Positions 1 through 7,683 of a stretch of DNA of 64,000 nt are shown here, piece after piece. Both the position numbers and the translations under genes were made by a program. The DNA is from Mesorhizobium sp. M8A.F.Ca.ET.218.01.1.1 (GTDB lineage Bacteria; Pseudomonadota; Alphaproteobacteria; Rhizobiales; Rhizobiaceae): assembly GCF_004791165.1 (NCBI RefSeq), contig NZ_SRUZ01000004.1, positions 310,001 through 374,000 on the forward strand. The letters are read 5' to 3'. Each line of letters opens with the position of its first letter. Position 1 is the stretch's first letter. The notes under the pieces are model-generated. The model did not search any database. It was not told the DNA's origin and saw nothing but the letters and a program-made list of their open reading frames with translations.

Positions 1-370
1 CCGCCAGGTCGCCATGCATGTCGCCGCCACCAATCCGATGGCGCTGACCGCCGAGCAGATCGACCCGGCAGCGGTCGAGCGCGAGAAGGCCATCTTCTCC
101 GACCAGGCGCGCCAGTCCGGCAAGCCGGAAGCGATCATCGAGAAGATGGTCGAGGGTCGCCTGCGCAAGTTCTATGAAGAAGTCGTGCTCTTGAAGCAGG
201 CGTTCGTGCTCAATCCCGATATCACCGTCGAGAAGGCGCTGAAGGATGCCGAAAAGGAAATCGGCGCGCCCGCCAAGATCACGGCCTATCTGCGCTTCGC
301 GCTTGGCGAGGGCATCGAGAAGGAAGAGTCCGATTTCGCCGCGGAAGTCGCTGCGGCGGTCAAGAAGTAA
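1..370 (+). CDS. tsf: Elongation factor Ts, C-terminal part (truncated by window edge)
   Basis: EF-Ts is the cytosolic guanine-nucleotide exchange factor for EF-Tu. The open frame runs in from the left edge without an initiation context, so the roughly 120 codons seen are the C-terminal third or so of a protein usually near 300 residues. The visible part has the EF-Ts C-terminal pattern: HVAA followed by NP, an acidic helix, IIEKMVEGRLRKFYEE, then LLKQAFV and the end segment FALGEGIEKEE. The internal ATG at 14 is not a start. In this group tsf normally follows rpsB and precedes pyrH; here a three-gene insert separates it from pyrH. It ends TAA and lies tail to tail with the next gene, 13 bp away. 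Confidence 0.93.
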   Translation, partial: RQVAMHVAATNPMALTAEQIDPAAVEREKAIFSDQARQSGKPEAIIEKMVEGRLRKFYEEVVLLKQAFVLNPDITVEKALKDAEKEIGAPAKITAYLRFALGEGIEKEESDFAAEVAAAVKK

Positions 371-383
371 GCGTCCTACCGCA

Positions 384-1319
384 TTATTGCGACTGTGTTT
401 TTCGGCCTGATGTCCGCAAGGATGTCAGGCCGATTTCGTTTGCGGTGTCGATAAAGGCCCTGAGCTTCGGCGCCATCGCGGCGCGGCGCGGGAAGTAGAG
501 GAAAAGGCCGGGTTCCTCGATCGCAGATTGCGGCAGAACCTGCACCAGGCGCCCGGCCGCCAGATCCGCGCGCGCCAGCGGCTCGAACATATAGGCGAGG
601 CCGACGCCAGCGAGCGCCAGATCAATGGCGGCCAGCGAGTCCGTCACGATGGCCGTACCGCTGGTTTCCATGACCACATCCTTGCCATCCCAGGTCAAAT
701 CCCAGCGATAGAGGGCACCCGAGCGGACAAGCCGGTACCCGATGCAATTGTGGTTCGCGAGATCGGCCACGCTGCGCGGACGCCCACGTCGTCCGATATA
801 GGCGGGAGAGGCGACGACGACGACTTTGAAGGGCGGCGTCAGTCGGATGGCCACCATGTCCTGCGCGATCATCTCGCCGAGCCGGATGCCGGCGTCAAAA
901 CCTTCGCCGACGATGTCGACCAATCCCTGATCGGCAAAAACCTCCACCGTAATGTCGGGATAGCGCTCGGCCATCGCGGCGACGACCGGCGTCACCGCCA
1001 ATGGGATCGCGATGTTGGAGGCATTGAGCCTGAGCAGGCCAGACGGCCTGCCCTTGACGCTGCGGATGCGGTCCATCTGCTCGGCAATGTCCTGGAGGGC
1101 AGGGGCGGCCGTTTCCACCAGCGCCTTGCCGGCCTCGGTGAGCGAAACGCTGCGCGTCGTGCGCGCAAACAGCGGCTGGCCGATCCGCTCCTCGACGAGG
1201 CGCACCGCATGGCTGACCGCCGACGGGCTCATACCGAGTTCGGCCGCCGCAAGCGCGAAGCCGCCGCGCCGTGCAACGGCGACGATGACAGGCAGATGAG
1301 AGAGCAGATCCCGATCCAT
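384..1319 (-). CDS. LysR-family transcriptional regulator
   Basis: A 311-residue LysR-type regulator. The N-terminal winged helix-turn-helix (about residues 15-65) contains FALAAAELGMSPSAVSHAV, the recognition-helix region of the family, followed by the linker helix and a periplasmic-binding-protein-like effector domain (about 90-300). The ATG at 1319 gives a family-typical length. It is transcribed divergently from the NTF2-like gene and the aldo/keto reductase, and a TTGC-N7-GCAA dyad lies between them at 1343-1357. I infer it controls that pair and itself. Similar LysR proteins often sit beside oxidoreductases; the effector cannot be read from sequence. Confidence 0.9.
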   Translation of the reverse strand: MDRDLLSHLPVIVAVARRGGFALAAAELGMSPSAVSHAVRLVEERIGQPLFARTTRSVSLTEAGKALVETAAPALQDIAEQMDRIRSVKGRPSGLLRLNASNIAIPLAVTPVVAAMAERYPDITVEVFADQGLVDIVGEGFDAGIRLGEMIAQDMVAIRLTPPFKVVVVASPAYIGRRGRPRSVADLANHNCIGYRLVRSGALYRWDLTWDGKDVVMETSGTAIVTDSLAAIDLALAGVGLAYMFEPLARADLAAGRLVQVLPQSAIEEPGLFLYFPRRAAMAPKLRAFIDTANEIGLTSLRTSGRKTQSQ

Positions 1320-1342
1320 TCATGAATGATATCGCATGGTCC

Positions 1343-1357
1343 TTGCGAACAATGCAA
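1343..1357. promoter_or_regulatory. Candidate LysR binding site (TTGC-N7-GCAA)
   Basis: A perfect 4+4 dyad TTGC gaacaat GCAA, which contains the T-N11-A pattern typical of LysR boxes. It lies in the 116-bp space between the divergent LysR gene (ATG at 1319) and the NTF2-like gene (ATG at 1436), the usual place for a LysR operator. Function is inferred from position and symmetry. Confidence 0.5.
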
Positions 1358-1435
1358 TCTAATCGATGCCAAGACACCGATCCATATTGTCGCCGACACA
1401 TCCGCGGTTGGCTGATGGCATTGAGGAGAAGAGAC

Positions 1436-1963
1436 ATGAATGCGTTGAAGCACGTAACTTTCGCGGCCGGCGTGGCGCTGTCACCGGTCGATGCCGGCGG
1501 GGCGGAACCATCCGGCTGGCAAGCGCTCGCGGACGAACGCGCGGTCATCCGCATCGCCGATGCCATCGACCGCGCCGTCGACGCGCAGGACTGGAAGCGC
1601 GCGCGCTTCTATTTCGCGGATCGGGTCACCGCCGACTTCAGCAGCCTGTCCGGGCAGCCCGCGGCCAACATTGCGTCCGACGATCTGATCGGCGCCTGGG
1701 CCGGCAATCTCAAGGGCAGCAAGACCAGCCTGCACCTGCGCACCAATCACCAGGTCGTTCTCGAGGCGGACAGCGCGACCGTTCTGTCGAACGGCTATGC
1801 CTGGAACCGGATGGAGGGCAATGGCGATCCGCTGTGGGAAGTCTGGGGCACGTATGAGCACCACCTGACACGTTCTGGCTCCGTCTGGAAAGTCGATGGC
1901 TTCACCTTCCGCATGACGCATGAACGCGGCAATCCCTGGGTCAAGGCGACCCCGGGCCAATGA
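1436..1963 (+). CDS. NTF2/SnoaL-like fold protein, probably exported
   Basis: A 175-residue protein. The ATG at 1436 is chosen because it follows the purine-rich GAGGAGAAGAG; the frame is open 38 codons further upstream, but those codons read as non-protein. The first 24 or so residues look like a weak signal peptide (hydrophobic FAAGVALSP ending near DAGGA). The rest matches the SnoaL-like NTF2 fold: an N-terminal helix with AIDRAVDAQDWKRARFYFAD, a middle LHLRTNHQVVLEADSATVLSNGYAW, and a final strand pair including WEVWGTYEH and WKVDGFTFR. Such proteins can be small isomerases or ligand binders; no substrate can be assigned. Its stop overlaps an upstream in-frame ATG of the aldo/keto reductase, so the two are probably co-transcribed. 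Confidence 0.75.
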   Translation: MNALKHVTFAAGVALSPVDAGGAEPSGWQALADERAVIRIADAIDRAVDAQDWKRARFYFADRVTADFSSLSGQPAANIASDDLIGAWAGNLKGSKTSLHLRTNHQVVLEADSATVLSNGYAWNRMEGNGDPLWEVWGTYEHHLTRSGSVWKVDGFTFRMTHERGNPWVKATPGQ

Positions 1964-1998
1964 CGCCCGCACCAACCGGATCAGGATCGGAAAAGACA

Positions 1999-3108
1999 AT
2001 GACGATGAGCTACTACACACTCGGCAACAGCGGCCTGCGCGTCAGCCGGCTGGCGCTGGGCACGATGACCTTCGGCACGGAATGGGGCTGGGGCGCGGAC
2101 CGGGACACGGCGCGCGCGATGTTCGACGCCTATGTCGAGGCTGGCGGCAATTTCTTCGACACCGCAGACCTATATACCGGCGGCACGGCCGAGACCTGGC
2201 TCGGTGAATTCGTGGCCGAGCGAGGCTTGCGCGACAAGGCGGTGATCGCCACCAAATTCACCATGAACTCGAACCCCGGCAATCCCAACGCCGGCGGCAA
2301 TGGCCGCAAGAACATCATGCGTGCCGTCGACGCCTCGCTGAAGCGGCTGGGCACCGACTACATCGATCTCTATCTCATGCATATCTGGGACAGGCTGACG
2401 CCGGCCGAGGAAGTGCTGCGGACCCTCGACGATCTGGTTCGGGCGGGCAAGATACGTCACATCGGCCTGTCCGACGTGCCGGCCTGGTATGCCGGACGGG
2501 CTCAGGCGATCGCCGAACTGCGCGGCTATGAGCCGATCTCGGCGTTGCAGCTCGAATACTCCCTGGCGGAGCGTGCCATCGAGCATGAATTCGTGCCGTT
2601 CGGGACACGCCATGGCGCCGGCATCATGGTCTGGAGCCCGCTGGCCAGCGGGCTGTTGAGCGGCAAATACCGCCCGGCGCAAGCGGGCAATGCCGGCCGG
2701 CTCGACGGCTTCCGCAACACCACCCATCCAGGCTTCCAGAAATTTACCGAGCACAACTGGGCTGTTGTGGCGGAGTTGGAGAAGGTCGCCGCCGAGCTCG
2801 GCCGCGGCATGGCTCAGGTGGCGCTCAACTGGGTGGCGACACAGCCAGGAATTGCCACCGTCATCCTTGGAGCAACGAGGCTTTCGCAGTTGCAGGACAA
2901 TCTCGCGGCGCTCGATTTCTCCATACCGCCCGCGCTTCGCCAGCGGCTGGACAAGGTGAGCGGCACGCCGGCGCCGTTCCCGCATTCCTATTTCGGTCCC
3001 GAGATCCAGGTCCGTGTCGCCGGCGGTGTCGTGACCGGCGACAAGCCGTCCGGTTATGCATTGCCGGTGGTGGTCGAAGGCGAGGCCGTTGCCATCAGCA
3101 GCAATTGA
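1999..3108 (+). CDS. Aldo/keto reductase
   Basis: An NAD(P)H-dependent oxidoreductase of the AKR superfamily (TIM barrel, cytosolic). Starting at ATG 1999 gives 369 residues; a longer frame opens at 1960, overlapping the previous stop, but the stretch GGATCGGAAAAG before 1999 and the family start (YYTLGNSGLRVSRLALGTM) favour 1999. The catalytic tetrad is visible: Asp and Tyr in NFFDTADLYTGG, Lys in VIATKF, and His in LYLMHIWD. The cofactor segment near the C-terminus reads VILGATRLSQLQDNL. A tail of about 30 residues follows the barrel. It is co-oriented with the NTF2-like gene and probably under the divergent LysR regulator. Substrate unknown. Confidence 0.9.
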   Translation: MTMSYYTLGNSGLRVSRLALGTMTFGTEWGWGADRDTARAMFDAYVEAGGNFFDTADLYTGGTAETWLGEFVAERGLRDKAVIATKFTMNSNPGNPNAGGNGRKNIMRAVDASLKRLGTDYIDLYLMHIWDRLTPAEEVLRTLDDLVRAGKIRHIGLSDVPAWYAGRAQAIAELRGYEPISALQLEYSLAERAIEHEFVPFGTRHGAGIMVWSPLASGLLSGKYRPAQAGNAGRLDGFRNTTHPGFQKFTEHNWAVVAELEKVAAELGRGMAQVALNWVATQPGIATVILGATRLSQLQDNLAALDFSIPPALRQRLDKVSGTPAPFPHSYFGPEIQVRVAGGVVTGDKPSGYALPVVVEGEAVAISSN

Positions 3109-3132
3109 TCCAAAAAGCCTGGAATTTTGCAC

Positions 3133-3162
3133 AAGGGCGCGGCGTGACATCGCTGCGCCCTT
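3133..3162 (+). terminator. Stem-loop after the aldo/keto reductase, terminator-like
   Basis: The arms AAGGGCGC and GCGCCCTT pair perfectly. An inner GGCG/CGCT pairing with one G-T wobble extends the stem to about 12 bp around a TGACAT loop. It begins 24 bp after the reductase stop. The T-run after it is poor (TTCGTGT), so a rho-independent terminator is plausible but not certain. Confidence 0.45.
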
Positions 3163-3261
3163 CGTGTATCCGGTCAACCCGTCATGACAGCACCGCCGGA
3201 CGAAGCAGGAGGCCTTTTTTCGCCTTCGGAGCTTGCCGCGCCGGGATTTTCGAGGAACCAG

Positions 3262-3984
3262 ATGACGGTGAAGCCCCTCTACCGACGTGTTCTGCTGAAA
3301 GCTTCGGGCGAAGCGTTGATGGGCGAACAGCATTTCGGCATCGACGTCTCGGTCGTCGACCGCATTGCCGGCGACATCGCCGAGGCGCGCGCGCTGGGCA
3401 TCGAGGTGGGTGTCGTCATTGGCGGCGGCAATATCTTTCGCGGCGTGGCCGTCGCCTCCAAGGGCGGGGACCGCGTTACCGGCGACCATATGGGCATGCT
3501 TGCCACGGTCATCAATTCGCTGGCGCTGCGCACATCGCTGAACAAGATCGGCGTCGACGCCGTCGTGCTGTCCGCGATCGCCATGCCCGAGCTTTGCGAG
3601 AGCTTTTCGCAGCGCCAGGCGACCGCCTACATGAACCAGGGCAAGGTGGTGATCTTCGCCGGCGGCACCGGCAATCCGTTCTTCACCACTGATTCGGCTG
3701 CCGCGCTCCGTGCGGCCGAAATCGGCGCCGACGCGCTGTTCAAGGGCACGCAGGTCGACGGCGTCTATTCGGCCGACCCGAAAAAGGACCCCAGCGCGAC
3801 GCGTTTCGAGCGCATCAGCCACGCCGAAGTCATAAATCGCGGGCTTTCGATCATGGATACGGCTGCGATTGCACTTGCGCGCGAAAACAACATTCCGATA
3901 ATCGTCTATTCGATCCACGAAAAGGGCGGTTTCGGGGATATTCTGAGGGGCGGCGGCCGCTGTACGGTCGTCGCGGACGAGTGA
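3262..3984 (+). CDS. pyrH: UMP kinase
   Basis: Phosphorylates UMP to UDP with ATP in pyrimidine nucleotide synthesis; a homohexameric amino-acid-kinase-fold enzyme in the cytosol. Starting at ATG 3262 gives 240 residues, matching the family; a longer frame from 3184 adds 26 unlikely residues. Visible motifs are the N-terminal RRVLLKASGEALMG, the phosphate-binding IGGGNIFRG, the segment GDHMGMLATVINSLAL, and the nucleotide-binding FAGGTGNPFFTTDSAA followed by KGTQVDGVYSADPKKDP. It leads the conserved pyrH-frr-uppS-cdsA run. frr starts 108 bp downstream, with a small CGGGGC/GCCCCG hairpin at 4039-4053 between them. Confidence 0.96.
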   Translation: MTVKPLYRRVLLKASGEALMGEQHFGIDVSVVDRIAGDIAEARALGIEVGVVIGGGNIFRGVAVASKGGDRVTGDHMGMLATVINSLALRTSLNKIGVDAVVLSAIAMPELCESFSQRQATAYMNQGKVVIFAGGTGNPFFTTDSAAALRAAEIGADALFKGTQVDGVYSADPKKDPSATRFERISHAEVINRGLSIMDTAAIALARENNIPIIVYSIHEKGGFGDILRGGGRCTVVADE

Positions 3985-4092
3985 TCCGGGGCCTGATCCC
4001 GAAGAAGGGAAGCCGGGTTTCGAAATCAGGCTCGAACACGGGGCCTTGCCCCGAAGCAGTGAACCCGCGGCAGACGGGTCGAGGAGACTAAA

Positions 4093-4647
4093 ATGAGTGG
4101 TGAGTACGACGATCTCAAGCGGCGCATGGATGGGGCAATCGCGGCGTTCAAGCATGATCTGGCCTCGCTGCGGACCGGCCGCGCGTCCAGCAACCTGCTC
4201 GACGCGATCCAGGTGCAAGCCTATGGCACCACCATGCCGATCAATCAGGTGGCCAACGTCACCGTGCCGGAGCCGCGCATGATCTCGGTCTCGGTCTGGG
4301 ACAAGTCGATGGTCGGCGCGGTCGACCGCGCGATCCGGGAATCCAATCTGGGCTTCAACCCGATCGTCGACGGCACCAATCTGAGGATTCCGCTGCCGGA
4401 GCTCAACGAACAGCGCCGCAAGGAGCTGGTCAAGATTTCGCACGGCTATGCCGAGAACGCGCGTGTCGCCGCGCGCCATGTGCGGCGCGACGGCATGGAC
4501 TTCCTGAAGAAGGCGGAGAAGGACGGCGACATCAGCGAGGACGACCAGCGCAAGCGTTCCGACCAGGTCCAGAAACTTACCGACGAAACCATCAGCACCA
4601 TCGATCATCTGCTTTCCGACAAGGAAGCTGAAATCATGCAGGTTTAG
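4093..4647 (+). CDS. frr: Ribosome recycling factor
   Basis: RRF works with EF-G to split post-termination ribosomes. The 184 residues fit the family (about 185). Characteristic segments are FKHDLASLRTGRASSNLLD, PINQVANVTVPEPRM, and AIRESNLGFNP followed by IRIPLPELNEQRR-type sequence (here LRIPLPELNEQRRKELVK). The C-terminal helix contains DGDISEDDQ. The ATG at 4093 is preceded by GAGGAG at correct spacing. It sits between pyrH and uppS in the conserved order. Confidence 0.96.
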   Translation: MSGEYDDLKRRMDGAIAAFKHDLASLRTGRASSNLLDAIQVQAYGTTMPINQVANVTVPEPRMISVSVWDKSMVGAVDRAIRESNLGFNPIVDGTNLRIPLPELNEQRRKELVKISHGYAENARVAARHVRRDGMDFLKKAEKDGDISEDDQRKRSDQVQKLTDETISTIDHLLSDKEAEIMQV

Positions 4648-4679
4648 GGTTGGCCCTTGGCTGATCCGAAAGCGAGATC

Positions 4680-5414
4680 ATGACAACGCCCGCGCATGTC
4701 GCGATCATCATGGATGGAAATGGACGCTGGGCCAAGGCGCGCGGCATGCCGAGGCTCGCGGGTCATCGCGCTGGCGTCGAGGCGCTGCGCAAGGCGGTGC
4801 GCGCCGCCCCCGGTCTCGGCATCTCCTTCCTGACCGTCTATGCTTTCTCGTCGGAGAACTGGTCGCGGCCGAAGTCCGAGGTCAGTGACCTTATGGGTCT
4901 GTTGAAGCTGTTCATCCGTCGCGACCTTGCCGAGCTACACCAGAGCGGCGTGCGGGTCAGGATCATCGGCGACCGGGCAGGGCTGCAGGCGGACATCAGG
5001 GGACTGCTCGAGGAAGCCGAATCGCTGACGATCAACAACACCTCGCTGACGCTGGTGATCGCCTTCAATTACGGCGGGCGCGACGAGATCGTCCGCACCG
5101 CGCGCAAGCTTGCCCTGGCCGTGGCGCGCGGTGAAATCGATAGCGAGGCGATCACCGCCGAAAGCTTTGCCGGCTCTCTCGACACGCAAGGCATTCCCGA
5201 TCCGGAGCTGGTCATCCGCACCAGCGGCGAGCTTCGCCTGTCCAACTTCCTCTTGTGGCAGGCTGCCTACAGCGAACTCGTCTTCCTGCCCTGCTACTGG
5301 CCGGACTTCAATCGCGAGCACCTCGCCGAGGCCTTGCGCGAATATGCCGGCCGCGAGCGCCGCTTCGGCGGACTGGACCCGCAAGACGTCGCTTCGCGAC
5401 CGGCCGCGGGATGA
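4680..5414 (+). CDS. uppS: Isoprenyl transferase (undecaprenyl diphosphate synthase)
   Basis: Adds cis-isoprene units to farnesyl-PP to make the C55 lipid carrier for peptidoglycan and O-antigen synthesis. The 244-residue protein has the family N-terminal motif IIMDGNGRWAKARG with the catalytic Asp at residue 12, then GHRAGVEALR, the SENWSRP segment, and the C-terminal signature RTSGELRLSNFLLWQ followed by AYSELVF. The ATG at 4680 is 32 bp after frr. Its stop overlaps the cdsA ATG by four bases (ATGA), so the two are translationally coupled. Confidence 0.96.
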   Translation: MTTPAHVAIIMDGNGRWAKARGMPRLAGHRAGVEALRKAVRAAPGLGISFLTVYAFSSENWSRPKSEVSDLMGLLKLFIRRDLAELHQSGVRVRIIGDRAGLQADIRGLLEEAESLTINNTSLTLVIAFNYGGRDEIVRTARKLALAVARGEIDSEAITAESFAGSLDTQGIPDPELVIRTSGELRLSNFLLWQAAYSELVFLPCYWPDFNREHLAEALREYAGRERRFGGLDPQDVASRPAAG

Positions 5415-6226
5415 GCAACCTTCAGCTGCGTGTGATTTCGGCGGTCGTGCTCGCCATTGTCGCCCTTGGCCTGACCTGGCTTGGCGGCCTGCCTTTCCGG
5501 CTGCTGTGCGCGGTCATGTCGGCAATGATCTTTTATGAGTGGACACGTATGTCGCGGCCCGCCGCGGCCGACGGGCTTGGTTTGCTGCCGGAAGCGCTGA
5601 TGGTCATTTTCGTCGGCGCCTTGATCGCTGGCCTGTCCGCATTGTGGCTGCTGCCGCTGGTCGTGATTCTGGTTGCGATAACGGCGACCAGCGCGGGAAT
5701 TCGCAAAATCGGCCAGTGGGACGCTGGCGGCCTTGCCTATGCCTGCGCGTCGGGCCTGTCGCTTGCCCTGCTGCGCGATGGCGACCATTCGGGCCTCGTC
5801 GCCATTCTGTTCCTGTTCGCGGTCGTCTGGGCAACCGACATTTTTGCCTATTTTGTCGGACGCGCTGTCGGCGGGCCTAAACTGGCGCCGTCGATTTCGC
5901 CAGGCAAGACGCGTAGCGGCGCGTTCGGCGGGGCGGTCGGTGGCGTCGTCGCGGGACTTCTGCTGGCAGCCATTGCTGGCGCCGGCAACCTGGCGTTGCT
6001 CGGCCTTGTGGCGCTGGTGCTGTCAGTTGTCGCCCAAGCCGGCGACCTGTTCGAGTCCTGGGTCAAACGGCGGCACGGTTGCAAGGATTCCGGCGTGCTC
6101 ATTCCTGGCCATGGCGGCATCATGGATCGCGTCGACGGGCTTGTCGCGGCCGCTCTTGCCCTATACGTCATCGGTTGGATTTCTGCGGGTGCCGACCATC
6201 CGGCACAGGGGCTGTTTCCCATTTGA
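5411..6226 (+). CDS. cdsA: Phosphatidate cytidylyltransferase (CDP-diacylglycerol synthase)
   Basis: An integral membrane enzyme that makes CDP-diacylglycerol from phosphatidic acid and CTP, the branch point of phospholipid synthesis. From ATG 5411 it has 271 residues and about seven or eight hydrophobic segments. The C-terminal CDS signature is complete: SWVKRRHGCKDSG followed by LIPGHGGIMDRVDG. Upstream codons in the same frame belong to sequence inside uppS and are not used. No dxr gene follows, whereas many other bacteria have dxr at this point. Confidence 0.94.
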   Translation: MSNLQLRVISAVVLAIVALGLTWLGGLPFRLLCAVMSAMIFYEWTRMSRPAAADGLGLLPEALMVIFVGALIAGLSALWLLPLVVILVAITATSAGIRKIGQWDAGGLAYACASGLSLALLRDGDHSGLVAILFLFAVVWATDIFAYFVGRAVGGPKLAPSISPGKTRSGAFGGAVGGVVAGLLLAAIAGAGNLALLGLVALVLSVVAQAGDLFESWVKRRHGCKDSGVLIPGHGGIMDRVDGLVAAALALYVIGWISAGADHPAQGLFPI

Positions 6227-6323
6227 ATGCTGTCATGCCACGATCTGGCGCCGACGTGCCTTGGATTCGCCTGGATTGATGTCACAGTCACGCCGCGACC
6301 GCGGAAGAACTTGAGGGCCTGAG

Positions 6324-7466
6324 TTGAACGAGATTCTTCACGCGATTTTCAGCACCGAAGGCCTCTTTCTCGGCACGCTCGTGCCGTTTCTCTTCGTGCT
6401 CACCGTGGTGGTGTTCGTTCACGAGATGGGCCACTACCTCGTTGGCCGCTGGTGCGGCATCGGGGTCAAGGCCTTCTCGATCGGCTTCGGTCCGGAGCTC
6501 ATCGGCTTCAACGACAGGCATGGCACGCGCTGGAAGCTTTGCGCCATACCGCTCGGCGGTTACGTCAAGTTTGTCGGCGACATGAGCGCCACCTCCAGCC
6601 AGCCGACATCGGAAGAGCTCGAAACGCTGACCGACGAGGAACGCAAGGTTGCCTTCCACACCCAGGCGATCTGGAAGCGCGCGGCAACGGTGGCGGCCGG
6701 GCCGCTGTTCAACTTCCTGCTGGCGATCGTGGTCTTTTCCGTGCTGTTTGCCTCCTATGGGCGTTATGTCGCGGAGCCCATGGTGGCGGAGGTTACCGCC
6801 GACAGCCCGGCGGCCAAGGCCGGCATTTTGCCTGGCGACCGATTCGTCAGCGTCGACGGCAGCAAGGTCGAAACTTTCGGAGACGTGCAGCGGCTGGTTT
6901 CGGGCCGGGCCGGCGACACCATCACCTTTGTCATGCTGCGCAACGGCAAGGAGGTCACGGTGACCGCGTCGCCGCGGCTGATGGAGCAGGAGGACGCGCT
7001 CGGCAACAAGGTCAAGGTTGCGGTGATCGGCGTCGTCAACAACAAGGAACTCGGCCAACCCCGTCTCATCACCTACACCCCCGTTGGGGCGGTCGCGGCG
7101 GCGGTTGAGGAAACGGGCCACGTCATCGAGCGCACCGGACAGTTCCTGCAACGCTTCGCGGTCGGGCGCGAGGACAAGTGCCAGCTGGGTGGCCCGGTCA
7201 AGATCGCCGACATGGCCGGCAAGGCTGCCAAACTCGGTTTCGAGTGGCTGGTGCAGCTTGTCGCGCTGCTGTCCGTGGGGATAGGCATTCTAAACCTTTT
7301 GCCGATTCCCCCCCTCGACGGCGGCCATCTGTTGTTCTACGGGGTGGAGGCCGTCATCCGCCGGCCAGTGTCGGAACGGATGATGGAAATGGCCTATCGG
7401 GCTGGTCTGCTTGTGGTGCTGTGCTTCATGGGGTTCGTGTTCTGGAACGATCTCTTTGGGTGCTGA
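6324..7466 (+). CDS. rseP: RseP-type site-2 intramembrane metalloprotease
   Basis: A zinc protease of the inner membrane (M50 family) that cleaves transmembrane anti-sigma factors or leftover signal peptides. The frame starts at a TTG (6324) after GAGGGCCTGAG; no ATG suits the family N-terminus, so TTG is likely real. Zinc ligands are in HEMGH (residues 33-37). The second motif LPIPPLDGGHL is near residue 330. A PDZ domain lies between (about 130-210, with AGILPGDRFVSVDG and FGDVQRLV). Four transmembrane segments are expected. At 380 residues it is typical for rhizobia, which carry one PDZ domain rather than the two of E. coli. It sits between cdsA and bamA as usual. Confidence 0.94.
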   Translation: MNEILHAIFSTEGLFLGTLVPFLFVLTVVVFVHEMGHYLVGRWCGIGVKAFSIGFGPELIGFNDRHGTRWKLCAIPLGGYVKFVGDMSATSSQPTSEELETLTDEERKVAFHTQAIWKRAATVAAGPLFNFLLAIVVFSVLFASYGRYVAEPMVAEVTADSPAAKAGILPGDRFVSVDGSKVETFGDVQRLVSGRAGDTITFVMLRNGKEVTVTASPRLMEQEDALGNKVKVAVIGVVNNKELGQPRLITYTPVGAVAAAVEETGHVIERTGQFLQRFAVGREDKCQLGGPVKIADMAGKAAKLGFEWLVQLVALLSVGIGILNLLPIPPLDGGHLLFYGVEAVIRRPVSERMMEMAYRAGLLVVLCFMGFVFWNDLFGC

Positions 7467-7683
7467 AATCATGAAGGAATTTGGCCTGGGCATGGGCGAT
7501 GTTGAGACGCCGTTTACCATGCACGGGGATATGAGTGACGCGAAAGCCACGCAACAGGGTTAAGTAAATACAAATTAACCAGAAGCCTTGCGTGTAGGGA
7601 AAATCCGGTTAATACGGTAGGGGAAATGACCGCACGTCCGGTTTTCTCGCCGTGGGGACTACGAGAAAAGGTTATTAAGCCCG

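Noticed and set aside
4039..4053. CGGGGC/GCCCCG stem between pyrH and frr as a terminator
   Set aside because: Short stem, no T-run, inside a conserved operon.
2170..4608. Very long open frame on the minus strand (over 800 codons)
   Set aside because: It lies antisense to the aldo/keto reductase, pyrH and frr, which all have clear family motifs. Its translation is rich in His, Asp, Arg and Gly without any recognisable domain, as expected of antisense frames in GC-rich DNA.
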